Source: Sulfurimonas sp. (lineage in GTDB: Bacteria > Campylobacterota > Campylobacteria > Campylobacterales > Sulfurimonadaceae). From it: a DNA stretch of 9,389 bases. The stretch is taken from assembly GCF_023229105.1 (NCBI RefSeq), contig NZ_JALNZY010000077.1, positions 1 through 9,389 of the forward strand, in the 5' to 3' direction. The notes beneath the pieces were generated by a model. That model worked only from the letters and a program-made list of their open reading frames with translations, did not search any database and had not been told where the DNA came from. The translations under genes were made by a program, and so were the position numbers. This document shows, one piece after another, positions 1-5,969 of this stretch; within the stretch, counting starts at the first letter, position 1; every line of letters starts with the position of its first letter.

Positions 1-306
1 GGTGTGAGAACGCTAAGCCTTAAACATGGGATTGATGCTACAAATAGTATTGAGAGAATCAAGGAGTTAAATAATATCGGGGTAATTGATAAAACCTTTG
101 CAACCGAGCTTATAGAGAGTTTTGATACACTTAGTTCCATCCGCTTAAAAGCGATGCTAGAGGCAAAAAATATTGAGCAGAATAACTATATAAATCCGAA
201 GAACTTGGAAAAAATTGAGAGGGATTTGCTAAAAGACAGCTTTAAAGTCATAAATAAATTTAAAAAATTTATGAGTTTTCATTTTCATCTTAATATGGTT
301 ATTTAG
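1..306 (+). CDS. C-terminal part of DUF294-type putative nucleotidyltransferase (5' end outside window)
   Basis: This is the last ~101 codons of a gene that begins before the window; the reading frame is open from base 1, so the GTG at position 4 is not a real start. The visible part resembles the substrate-binding C-terminal domain that follows the DUF294 nucleotidyltransferase domain (DUF294_C type): an R-T-L-S-L-K-H-G-I stretch, then N-S-I-E-R-I, then a helical segment with S-I-R-L-K-A and a late L-K-D-S-F. Whole proteins of this family usually carry a cyclic-nucleotide-binding and/or CBS-domain front half and a GlnD-like nucleotidyltransferase core, none of which can be seen here. The stop is 2 bp before the exonuclease gene, so the two are almost certainly co-transcribed, with acs directly behind. 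In the family the target of nucleotidyl transfer is unknown to me. Domain assignment is from recognition of the pattern, not from a search. Confidence 0.72.
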   Translation, partial: GVRTLSLKHGIDATNSIERIKELNNIGVIDKTFATELIESFDTLSSIRLKAMLEAKNIEQNNYINPKNLEKIERDLLKDSFKVINKFKKFMSFHFHLNMVI

Positions 307-308
307 TA

Positions 309-926
309 ATGTTTGATTTTATCTCTAAGTTTAAAACCGGCAAAAATCATAAAAAACTCAAAGACAAAAATTTTGATTTTTTATTTCAAGAAGATACGGG
401 CAAGGAGTTTGTTGTAATAGATACCGAAACAACAGGACTAAATCCAAAAAAAGATGAGATACTCTCAATCGGTGCCGTAAAGATTAAGGATAACAAAATC
501 CTTACCTCGCAAACTTTTGAGGTTTTTTTGAAGAACTCTAAGGAGATAAGTTCAAATAGTATCAAGATTCATGGGATTCGTCCGTTTGATTTAAAAGATG
601 CAAAAACAACAAAGGAGGGCATTGTAGAATTTTTAAATTTTGTGGGGTCAAGACCACTTATAGGATACTACTTGGAGTTTGATGTCAGCATGATAAACAA
701 GTACACCAAAGAGATGCTCGGTATTACACTTCCAAACAGAATGATTGAAGTATCTGAAATATATTTTGATAAATCAATTTCATTGATTCCTCAAGGAAAT
801 ATTGATTTACGATTTGATACAATTTTGCAAAACTGCGGTATTCCAAATATGGGAGTACACAATGCCGTCAATGACGCAATAATGACGGCTATGATATATT
901 TAAAATTAACACAAGGAAAAAAATAG
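309..926 (+). CDS. DnaQ-like DEDDh 3'-5' exonuclease family protein
   Basis: The 205-residue protein has a full DEDDh exonuclease active site: D38 and E40 in V-I-D-T-E-T-T-G (Exo I), D125 in E-F-D-V (Exo II), and H184 with D189 in H-N-A-V-N-D-A (Exo III). Such enzymes use two metal ions to remove nucleotides from 3' ends. A basic, probably flexible N-terminal stretch of ~30 residues precedes the domain. It resembles DNA polymerase III epsilon, but the Exo II segment reads G-Y-Y-L-E-F-D where DnaQ has H-N-x-x-F-D, and the protein lies between a DUF294-type gene and acs. It is therefore probably a specialised paralogue rather than the replicative proofreading subunit. The ATG follows the upstream stop by 2 bp with no good Shine-Dalgarno, suggesting translational coupling. 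The true substrate (DNA, RNA or a small nucleotide) cannot be read from the sequence. Confidence 0.88.
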   Translation: MFDFISKFKTGKNHKKLKDKNFDFLFQEDTGKEFVVIDTETTGLNPKKDEILSIGAVKIKDNKILTSQTFEVFLKNSKEISSNSIKIHGIRPFDLKDAKTTKEGIVEFLNFVGSRPLIGYYLEFDVSMINKYTKEMLGITLPNRMIEVSEIYFDKSISLIPQGNIDLRFDTILQNCGIPNMGVHNAVNDAIMTAMIYLKLTQGKK

Positions 927-2882
927 ATGAAAAAAGAGATATTTAAGCCAAATAGAGAGTTTGCCAAAGAAGCAAGAATAAAAAATATGTGTGAGTATCA
1001 AGAACTTCAAAATGCGGCGATTGAGGATTATGAGGGTTTTTGGGGAGGTTATGCGAAAGAAAAATTAGAGTGGATTGAACCTTTTACAAATGTATTAGAT
1101 GAGAGTAATTTTCCATTTGTAAAATGGTTTGAAGGCGGTAAACTTAATGTATCGGTTCAGTGTATTGACCGTCATTTAAGCAGCCGCAAAAATAAAGCTG
1201 CCATCATCTTTGAAGGCGACAGAGGCGATAAACAAATCATAACCTACCTTGAACTTTATTACAATGTAAACAAGCTTGCAAATCTTCTTAAAAATGAGTT
1301 TGGCGTAAAAAAAGGAGATCGTGTAATCATCTATATGCCGATGATTCCTGAGGCTGCTTATGCAATGCTTGCATGTGCTAGAATAGGTGCTATTCACTCT
1401 ATAGTATTTGGTGGATTCTCAGCAGAAGCACTCAAAGATAGAATTATAGATGCAGAAGCAAAAGTGGTTATCACAGCGGATGGTGCGTTTAGAAAAGATA
1501 AGCCATACATGCTAAAACCAGTTGTAGATGCGGCACTTCAAGGTAAAACTCCCGTCAAAAAAGTTTTAGTAGTTGAGAGAAACGGCGAGGAAGTAACTTG
1601 GGTTGCAGGACGTGACTACTCTTACAATGAGCTTATCAAGTATCAAGACGTAAAATGTGAGCCAGAAGTTATGGATGCAGAAGACCCTCTTTTCTTGCTT
1701 TACACATCTGGAAGCACAGGTCAACCAAAAGGTGTGCAGCATAACTCTGCAGGATATATTCTTTGGGCGCAAATGACTATGGAGTGGGTGTTTGATGTAA
1801 AAGAGAACGATACCTACTGGTGTACCGCCGATGTAGGCTGGATTACAGGGCATACATACATCGTTTACGGACCGCTCGCACAGGGTGCCACAACGATTAT
1901 GTTTGAGGGAGTTCCAACATATCCTGATGCTGGCCGTCCTTGGAGAATGGTAGAAGAGCACAAAATAAATCAGTTCTATACTGCTCCGACTGCTATTCGT
2001 GTGCTTCATAAAACCGGCGAACATGAGCCTGCAAAATATGATTTGTCAAGCTTAAAAGTTTTAGGAACAGTTGGCGAGCCAATTGATCCGCCGGCATGGA
2101 AATGGTACTACGAGGCAATAGGCGGCGGCAAATGTGCTATCGTTGATACTTACTGGCAAACAGAGACAGGCGGACATATCGTTTCACCTCTCCCGGGTGC
2201 TACTCCTATAAAACCTGGATGTGCAACATTTCCTCTTCCGGGAATAATGGCTGAGATTTTAGATGAAAATGGAGTAAAATCCGAGGTAGGCGAAAAAGGT
2301 TTTATGTGTGTAACACGTCCATGGCCATCGATGATTAGAGGTGTTTGGGGAGATGAAGAGAGATTTGTAAAATCCTACTTTAGTGATGTTAAAAAAGATG
2401 GCAAACCAGTCTATTTTACAGGTGACGGTGCTGTTTATGATGAAGACGGTTACATTACAATCACAGGCAGAACAGATGACGTTATCAATGTTTCAGGGCA
2501 TCGTATGGGTACTGCTGAAGTTGAAGCCGCTATCAATAAGCATCCGAATATTGCAGAAGTTGCAGTTGTCGGCAAGCCGCATGAGATAAAAGGTGAGGGT
2601 ATCTTTGCATATATCGTTTTAAAATCAGATAGCGGGATAGCAGATGAGGTCGAAGAGGTAAAAGCTATAAACAGAGTTATCCAAAAAGAGATAGGAAATA
2701 TCGCTCTTTGTGATGATGTAGTATTTGTTCCGGGATTGCCTAAAACTCGTTCAGGAAAAATTATGAGACGTATTTTACGCTCTATTGCAAAAGGAGAAGA
2801 GATCACTCAAGATATATCAACTCTTGAAGATCCAAGCATAGTTGCTGTTATTGCTACTGCAGTTCAATCTTGTAGATTATAA
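927..2882 (+). CDS. acs: Acetyl-coenzyme A synthetase (acetate-CoA ligase, AMP-forming)
   Basis: Acs converts acetate, ATP and CoA to acetyl-CoA, AMP and PPi in the cytoplasm by way of acetyl-adenylate. At 651 residues it is the normal length for the family. Visible motifs are the P-loop-like Y259-T-S-G-S-T-G-Q-P-K-G269, the Y409-W-Q-T-E-T-G-G416 segment whose Trp410 limits the acyl pocket to small acids, the hinge G-R-T-D517-D-V-I-N-V-S-G-H-R, and near the C terminus P-K-T-R-S-G-K611, the catalytic lysine that is acetylated by Pat-type enzymes in other bacteria. The start ATG directly abuts the TAG of the exonuclease gene, with AAGGA about 10 bases upstream, so acs is the last gene of a tight operon and is followed by a strong hairpin. 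In a Sulfurimonas-like organism it would feed external or recycled acetate into central metabolism. No truncation or frameshift is seen. Confidence 0.97.
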   Translation: MKKEIFKPNREFAKEARIKNMCEYQELQNAAIEDYEGFWGGYAKEKLEWIEPFTNVLDESNFPFVKWFEGGKLNVSVQCIDRHLSSRKNKAAIIFEGDRGDKQIITYLELYYNVNKLANLLKNEFGVKKGDRVIIYMPMIPEAAYAMLACARIGAIHSIVFGGFSAEALKDRIIDAEAKVVITADGAFRKDKPYMLKPVVDAALQGKTPVKKVLVVERNGEEVTWVAGRDYSYNELIKYQDVKCEPEVMDAEDPLFLLYTSGSTGQPKGVQHNSAGYILWAQMTMEWVFDVKENDTYWCTADVGWITGHTYIVYGPLAQGATTIMFEGVPTYPDAGRPWRMVEEHKINQFYTAPTAIRVLHKTGEHEPAKYDLSSLKVLGTVGEPIDPPAWKWYYEAIGGGKCAIVDTYWQTETGGHIVSPLPGATPIKPGCATFPLPGIMAEILDENGVKSEVGEKGFMCVTRPWPSMIRGVWGDEERFVKSYFSDVKKDGKPVYFTGDGAVYDEDGYITITGRTDDVINVSGHRMGTAEVEAAINKHPNIAEVAVVGKPHEIKGEGIFAYIVLKSDSGIADEVEEVKAINRVIQKEIGNIALCDDVVFVPGLPKTRSGKIMRRILRSIAKGEEITQDISTLEDPSIVAVIATAVQSCRL

Positions 2883-2914
2883 AACTAAAGAGTAGATTTA
2901 TCTACTCTTTAGTT
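2883..2914 (+). terminator. Hairpin terminator after acs
   Basis: A perfect 14-bp inverted repeat (AACTAAAGAGTAGA at 2883-2896 and its complement at 2901-2914) with a TTTA loop starts right after the acs stop codon. The downstream tract (TTCCTCTTT) is only partly T-rich. The position and perfect stem support a transcription end for the acs operon; the arms begin with AACTAAAG, so a weak reverse-strand function is also possible. Confidence 0.75.
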
Positions 2915-2945
2915 CCTCTTTGAGATAAATCCAAACCGATAAAAA

Positions 2946-2954
2946 TGGTACAAT
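2946..2954 (+). promoter_or_regulatory. Probable extended -10 promoter for pyrF
   Basis: TGG followed by TACAAT (5 of 6 matches to TATAAT) forms a TGn extended -10 element, placing a transcript start near 2961, about 23 bases before the preferred pyrF ATG. A second TACAAT lies at 2964-2969. No convincing -35 box is visible, which is usual for vegetative promoters in Campylobacterota. It lies between the acs terminator and pyrF, so pyrF probably has its own transcript. Confidence 0.4.
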
Positions 2955-2983
2955 TCCATAAAATACAATATAAAAGAGAAGCA

Positions 2984-3667
2984 ATGCAACTTTGTGTAGC
3001 CCTTGATTTACCCACAAAAAAAGAAAATTTAGACTTAATTTATAAGATAAAAGAGTATCCAATCTGGCTAAAAGTAGGGCTTCGGTCATATATTCGCGAT
3101 GGAGAAGAGTTTTTAAAAGATATTAAAAAAATTAATCCTGATTTTAAGATATTTTTAGATTTAAAACTCTATGATATCCCAAACACCATGGCAGATGCCG
3201 CAGAGTCTATTATGGGGCTAGGCGTTGATATGTTTAACGTTCATGCAAGTGCTGGAAAGCGCGCTATGCAAGAGGTAATGGGCAGGTTAAAGAAGTACGA
3301 AAGCCGCCCTATAGTCTTAGCCGTAACAGCTCTTACGTCATTTAATGAAGAGGAGTTTAGCGAAATTTATGCGAGATCAATCACAGAAAAAGCAGACCAG
3401 TTCGCAAAAGATGCGTATGAGAGTGGGCTTGATGGAGTTGTTTGTTCAGCTTATGAGAGCGCATCTATAAAAAAGATTACAGATAAAACCTTTATGACTC
3501 TTACTCCGGGAATCCGCCCGTTTGGAGAAGAAGCAGCAGATCAACAAAGAGTCGCAGACGTGAATTTTGCAAAGAGCGCGGGTGTAGATTTTATAGTAGT
3601 CGGTCGCCCGATTTATAAAGCAGAAGACCCTGCTTTAGTTGTTAAAAAAATAGTAGAACAAATTTAA
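2984..3667 (+). CDS. pyrF: Orotidine 5'-phosphate decarboxylase
   Basis: PyrF catalyses the last step of UMP synthesis, decarboxylating OMP in the cytoplasm. The 227-residue protein starts M-Q-L-C-V-A-L-D-L, the usual first beta strand of the TIM barrel. It carries the catalytic D59-x-K61-x-x-D64-I-P-N-T signature, and the later phosphate-binding parts T-P-G-I-R-P and V-V-G-R-P-I. I chose the ATG at 2984 over an in-frame ATG at 2945 for three reasons: AAAGAGAAG sits just upstream of 2984, the extra 13 residues have no counterpart in the fold, and the upstream ATG overlaps the likely promoter. The gene stands alone between the acs terminator and a tRNA gene, with no other pyr genes nearby, as is common for scattered biosynthetic genes in this phylum. 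Confidence 0.95.
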   Translation: MQLCVALDLPTKKENLDLIYKIKEYPIWLKVGLRSYIRDGEEFLKDIKKINPDFKIFLDLKLYDIPNTMADAAESIMGLGVDMFNVHASAGKRAMQEVMGRLKKYESRPIVLAVTALTSFNEEEFSEIYARSITEKADQFAKDAYESGLDGVVCSAYESASIKKITDKTFMTLTPGIRPFGEEAADQQRVADVNFAKSAGVDFIVVGRPIYKAEDPALVVKKIVEQI

Positions 3668-3670
3668 AAT

Positions 3671-3692
3671 ATACGGCTTAATTAAGCTGTAT
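3671..3692 (+). terminator. Stem-loop after pyrF, probable terminator without a T-run
   Basis: Arms ATACGGCTT (3671-3679) and AAGCTGTAT (3684-3692) pair over 9 bp (one G-T) around an AATT loop, starting 4 bases after the pyrF stop. No T-tract follows (GTTATGTATG), so an intrinsic terminator is only a possibility. The hairpin lies just upstream of the -10 box of the tRNA gene. Confidence 0.4.
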
Positions 3693-3708
3693 GTTATGTA
3701 TGAATAAC

Positions 3709-3714
3709 TATAAT
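3709..3714 (+). promoter_or_regulatory. -10 box of the tRNA-Ser promoter
   Basis: This is a perfect TATAAT. It predicts a transcript start near 3721, which gives a 5' leader of about 7 bases before the mature tRNA end at 3728, a normal arrangement for a single tRNA gene. No TTGACA-like -35 is present at 16-18 bp spacing. Confidence 0.65.
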
Positions 3715-3727
3715 TGCAACTTCCAAT

Positions 3728-3817
3728 GGATAGATGGGTGAGCGGCTGAAACCACATCCCTGCTAAGGATGCGTAGGAGTAATCCTACCGAGGGTTCAAA
3801 TCCCTCTCTGTCCACCA
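3728..3817 (+). tRNA. tRNA-Ser, anticodon GCU (reads AGC/AGU)
   Basis: This is a complete 90-base class II tRNA. The acceptor stem is GGATAGA (3728-3734) with TCTGTCC (3807-3813), 7 bp including one T-G. The D stem is GGT/ACC. The anticodon stem CATCC/GGATG (3755-3759, 3767-3771) closes the loop CTGCTAA with anticodon GCT at 3762-3764. The long variable arm forms a 6-bp stem GTAGGA/TCCTAC with a GTAA loop, typical of serine tRNAs. The T stem is GAGGG/CCCTC with loop TTCAAAT. CCA is encoded at 3815-3817. The discriminator base at 3814 is A, whereas bacterial tRNA-Ser usually has G. Confidence 0.97.
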
Positions 3818-3818
3818 T

Positions 3819-3840
3819 AAAGCCCTATTTTTAGGACTTT
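3819..3840 (+). terminator. Stem-loop directly after tRNA-Ser
   Basis: AAAGCCCTA (3819-3827) pairs with TAGGACTTT (3832-3840) around a TTTT loop, 9 positions with one C/A mismatch. It begins one base after the encoded CCA, so it could end the tRNA transcript or guide 3' processing. There is no T-run after the stem, so the terminator call is weak. Confidence 0.35.
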
Positions 3841-4008
3841 GTAGCCCCTTAAAAAAACAACTAAAATCCCTTACCTACCCCGAAACGATAAATTATTGAT
3901 AAATAAAACAGATTATTGAATTTTAAAAGTGTTGCACTTTAAACTTGAATTGGCGTTCTTAATATAAAATTAGATAGAGTAACTATATTATTTGACTTTA
4001 GGACTTTG
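3830..4008 (+). repeat. 12-bp direct repeat bracketing the region between tRNA-Ser and the GGDEF-EAL gene
   Basis: TTTAGGACTTTG occurs at 3830-3841, where it is part of the right arm of the post-tRNA stem-loop, and again at 3997-4008, just upstream of the GGDEF-EAL start codon. The two copies are 167 bp apart in the same orientation. This may be the footprint of an insertion or duplication next to the tRNA gene, or coincidence in AT-rich DNA. Confidence 0.4.
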
Positions 4009-4017
4009 CGGGCGTTT
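3841..4017. other. Non-coding stretch upstream of the GGDEF-EAL gene, with candidate operator sites
   Basis: No plausible gene lies between the tRNA and the GGDEF-EAL gene. Three small structures can be seen: ATTATTGA at 3892-3899 and again at 3912-3919, exactly 20 bp apart; a palindrome AAAGTG-TTG-CACTTT at 3926-3940; and a possible -10 TATAAA at 3963-3968. Together they could form the promoter and operator region of the downstream signalling pair, but no regulator family is recognisable. Confidence 0.35.
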
Positions 4018-5955
4018 ATGAAAAATAGACAAAAATCAATATTTTATACACTCTTTCTCGCAATTACTTTTACAATTCTAATTGCTGTTTTAATAGTGAG
4101 TAAAATATTTTATGATCAAACAAAAGAACATATTCTTAAAGATATAAACAGTGATGTTAAAACAAGTTTATTGCTACTAAAAAACAGTATCTATCCTTTT
4201 ATGGATTCATACTCTGTGCATGAGTATGAAAACCTTATAGCAAATGAGCTAAATCGTAAATATACGCTTGCTATAGTCGTTGAAGATTATAATATGGAAA
4301 AAATATTAGATTCAAAATATTTAGTCGGCAAAATTAACAATAATGATAGAGTAGAAGATTACAATCAAAACGATGAAGTCCATCAACAAAAGATAAGCAA
4401 CTCTTATTTATACATCAAAGATGATATTTACAATCAATTTGGCTTGAAAATAGGTAATATAGTAATTTATGCTTCTGATGATTTGGTACAAGAAAAACTA
4501 GAAAATATCATTAAACTCAGTATTATAATTACATTGTTAAGCACTATATTAGTTTTATTGGTAATATTTTTTGTCATACACAAAATAGTGCAAAAACCTC
4601 TTAGTAGCATTATAAAAGTTATAAATAACAAAACAGATGATGGCATACCAACAAATAAGATTCCTACTTATAACTCTAAAGAATTAGCAATTCTATCAGC
4701 CACTCTTAACAATATGATTTGCTCCATTAAAGAGTCAAGATACCAGCTTGATAAAATAGCAAATACTGATATGTTGACTAACCTCGGAAATAGATATAAA
4801 TTAATCCATGATATTAACAATAGCACAAATCCAGCACTCGCAATAATAAATATAGATAATTTTTCAGAGCTTAATGACTTTTATGGATATGAAATAGGTG
4901 ACTATATCATCAAACAGGTAGGTCAGCATATATCAGGATTAACTAGACATATAAATACTTCTACTTATCATATTCAAGGGGATGAGTATGTTTTATTTAA
5001 CCATGATATAGATAAAGATGAATTTGAAAAGAACATTCATAAACTAGTAAATATCTTGGCTGATATATCTGTTGAAATTGATGAAGAAGATTTAAACTTC
5101 AACTTTACTATTGGGGTCTCCTTTGAGAGTAAAGATAAGATTTTACCAACCGCAGATATGGCTTTAAAAGTTGCAAAAAGAAACAATGAAAATATCATGA
5201 TTTTTAGTGAAGAGATATCTTTAAACAGAGAGTATGAGAACAATATTTACTGGACGAAACAGATAAGAGGAGCCATTCATGATGATAGTTTTATCCCCGT
5301 ATATCAGCCTATTATCAACAATAAAACAAACAAAATAGAAAAATATGAAGCGCTAATTAGAATGAGAGATGAAGATAAATTAATATCTCCTTTTTTCTTT
5401 TTAGAAATATCAAAAAAGACAAAATACTACTCAAGAATAACTAAAATAATGATAGAAAAAACTTTTGAACGCTTTAAAAACAGTGACCTAGAGTTTTCTA
5501 TAAATCTAACTATTGAAGATATTTTAAACAAAGAGATAAAAGAGTACATATACAACATGCTCATTAAGTATAACATTGCATCAAGAGTTGTTTTTGAGAT
5601 AGTAGAAACTGAGTCGATAGAAAATTTTGAAGCAGTTTTAGGTTTTATAAATAAAATAAAAAAGCTTGGTTCTAAAATAGCGATTGACGATTTTGGCACA
5701 GGTTATAGTAATTTTGACTACTTAATGAGACTAAATACTGACTACATAAAGATTGATGGCTCTTTAATAAAAGAGATATACAAAAATAAACAAGCACAAG
5801 CCGTTGTATCAACGATTGTGGACTTTGCTAAAAGAATGAATATAAAAACCATCGCAGAATTTGTAGAAAATGAAAGTATTCAAAATAAGGTTATAGAGTT
5901 AGAAATAGATTATTCACAAGGTTATTTTTTTAGTGAACCAAAAATAGATATTTAA
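4018..5955 (+). CDS. Membrane GGDEF-EAL protein, probable c-di-GMP phosphodiesterase with periplasmic sensor
   Basis: The 645-residue inner-membrane signalling protein has a TM helix at ~8-27, a periplasmic domain at ~29-166, TM2 at ~168-187, a HAMP-like linker at ~188-240, a GGDEF domain at ~245-405 and an EAL domain at ~420-645. The EAL catalytic set appears complete: E444-A-L446, N496, E527 with E530, D557-D558 in D-D-F-G-T-G, K578, E614 and E617 in A-E-F-V-E, and Q634 in Q-G-Y. This predicts c-di-GMP hydrolysis to pGpG. The GGDEF site reads Q320-G-D-E-Y324, the usual first metal-binding Asp is N278, and no R-x-x-D inhibitory site precedes it. N286 and D295 (guanine contacts) remain, so the domain may bind GTP as a regulator rather than make c-di-GMP. 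I chose ATG 4018; an in-frame TTG at 4006 would add 4 residues but has AGGA only 2 bases away. The DNA looks more AT-rich than acs. The periplasmic-protein gene follows 14 bp later. Confidence 0.93.
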   Translation: MKNRQKSIFYTLFLAITFTILIAVLIVSKIFYDQTKEHILKDINSDVKTSLLLLKNSIYPFMDSYSVHEYENLIANELNRKYTLAIVVEDYNMEKILDSKYLVGKINNNDRVEDYNQNDEVHQQKISNSYLYIKDDIYNQFGLKIGNIVIYASDDLVQEKLENIIKLSIIITLLSTILVLLVIFFVIHKIVQKPLSSIIKVINNKTDDGIPTNKIPTYNSKELAILSATLNNMICSIKESRYQLDKIANTDMLTNLGNRYKLIHDINNSTNPALAIINIDNFSELNDFYGYEIGDYIIKQVGQHISGLTRHINTSTYHIQGDEYVLFNHDIDKDEFEKNIHKLVNILADISVEIDEEDLNFNFTIGVSFESKDKILPTADMALKVAKRNNENIMIFSEEISLNREYENNIYWTKQIRGAIHDDSFIPVYQPIINNKTNKIEKYEALIRMRDEDKLISPFFFLEISKKTKYYSRITKIMIEKTFERFKNSDLEFSINLTIEDILNKEIKEYIYNMLIKYNIASRVVFEIVETESIENFEAVLGFINKIKKLGSKIAIDDFGTGYSNFDYLMRLNTDYIKIDGSLIKEIYKNKQAQAVVSTIVDFAKRMNIKTIAEFVENESIQNKVIELEIDYSQGYFFSEPKIDI

Positions 5956-5960
5956 AAAAT

Positions 5961-5967
5961 GAGGAAG
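5961..5967 (+). promoter_or_regulatory. Strong Shine-Dalgarno of the periplasmic binding protein gene
   Basis: GAGGAAG lies 2 bases before the ATG at 5970, with the core GAGG about 5 bases away. It fixes the start and suggests high translation of the second gene relative to the GGDEF-EAL gene, whose own ribosome site is poor. That fits a periplasmic protein needed in excess over its membrane partner. Confidence 0.6.
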
Positions 5968-5969
5968 AT

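Noticed and set aside
1566..2024. Minus-strand reading frame of 152 codons within acs
   Set aside because: It is fully antisense to conserved acs motifs, with Cys- and His-rich noise composition and no ribosome site.
2945..2983. Upstream in-frame ATG as the pyrF start
   Set aside because: It lacks a ribosome site, overlaps the likely extended -10 promoter, and would add 13 residues before the conserved L-C-V-A-L-D first strand.
2898..3089. Minus-strand reading frame of 63 codons between acs and pyrF
   Set aside because: It runs antisense through the pyrF N terminus and into the acs terminator hairpin, without a ribosome site or known domain.
4006..4017. TTG at 4006 as start of the GGDEF-EAL protein
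   Set aside because: The only purine-rich AGGA ends 2 bases before it, too close for ribosome binding, and the ATG at 4018 gives a typical K-rich N terminus before the first membrane helix. It cannot be fully excluded because the site for 4018 is also poor.
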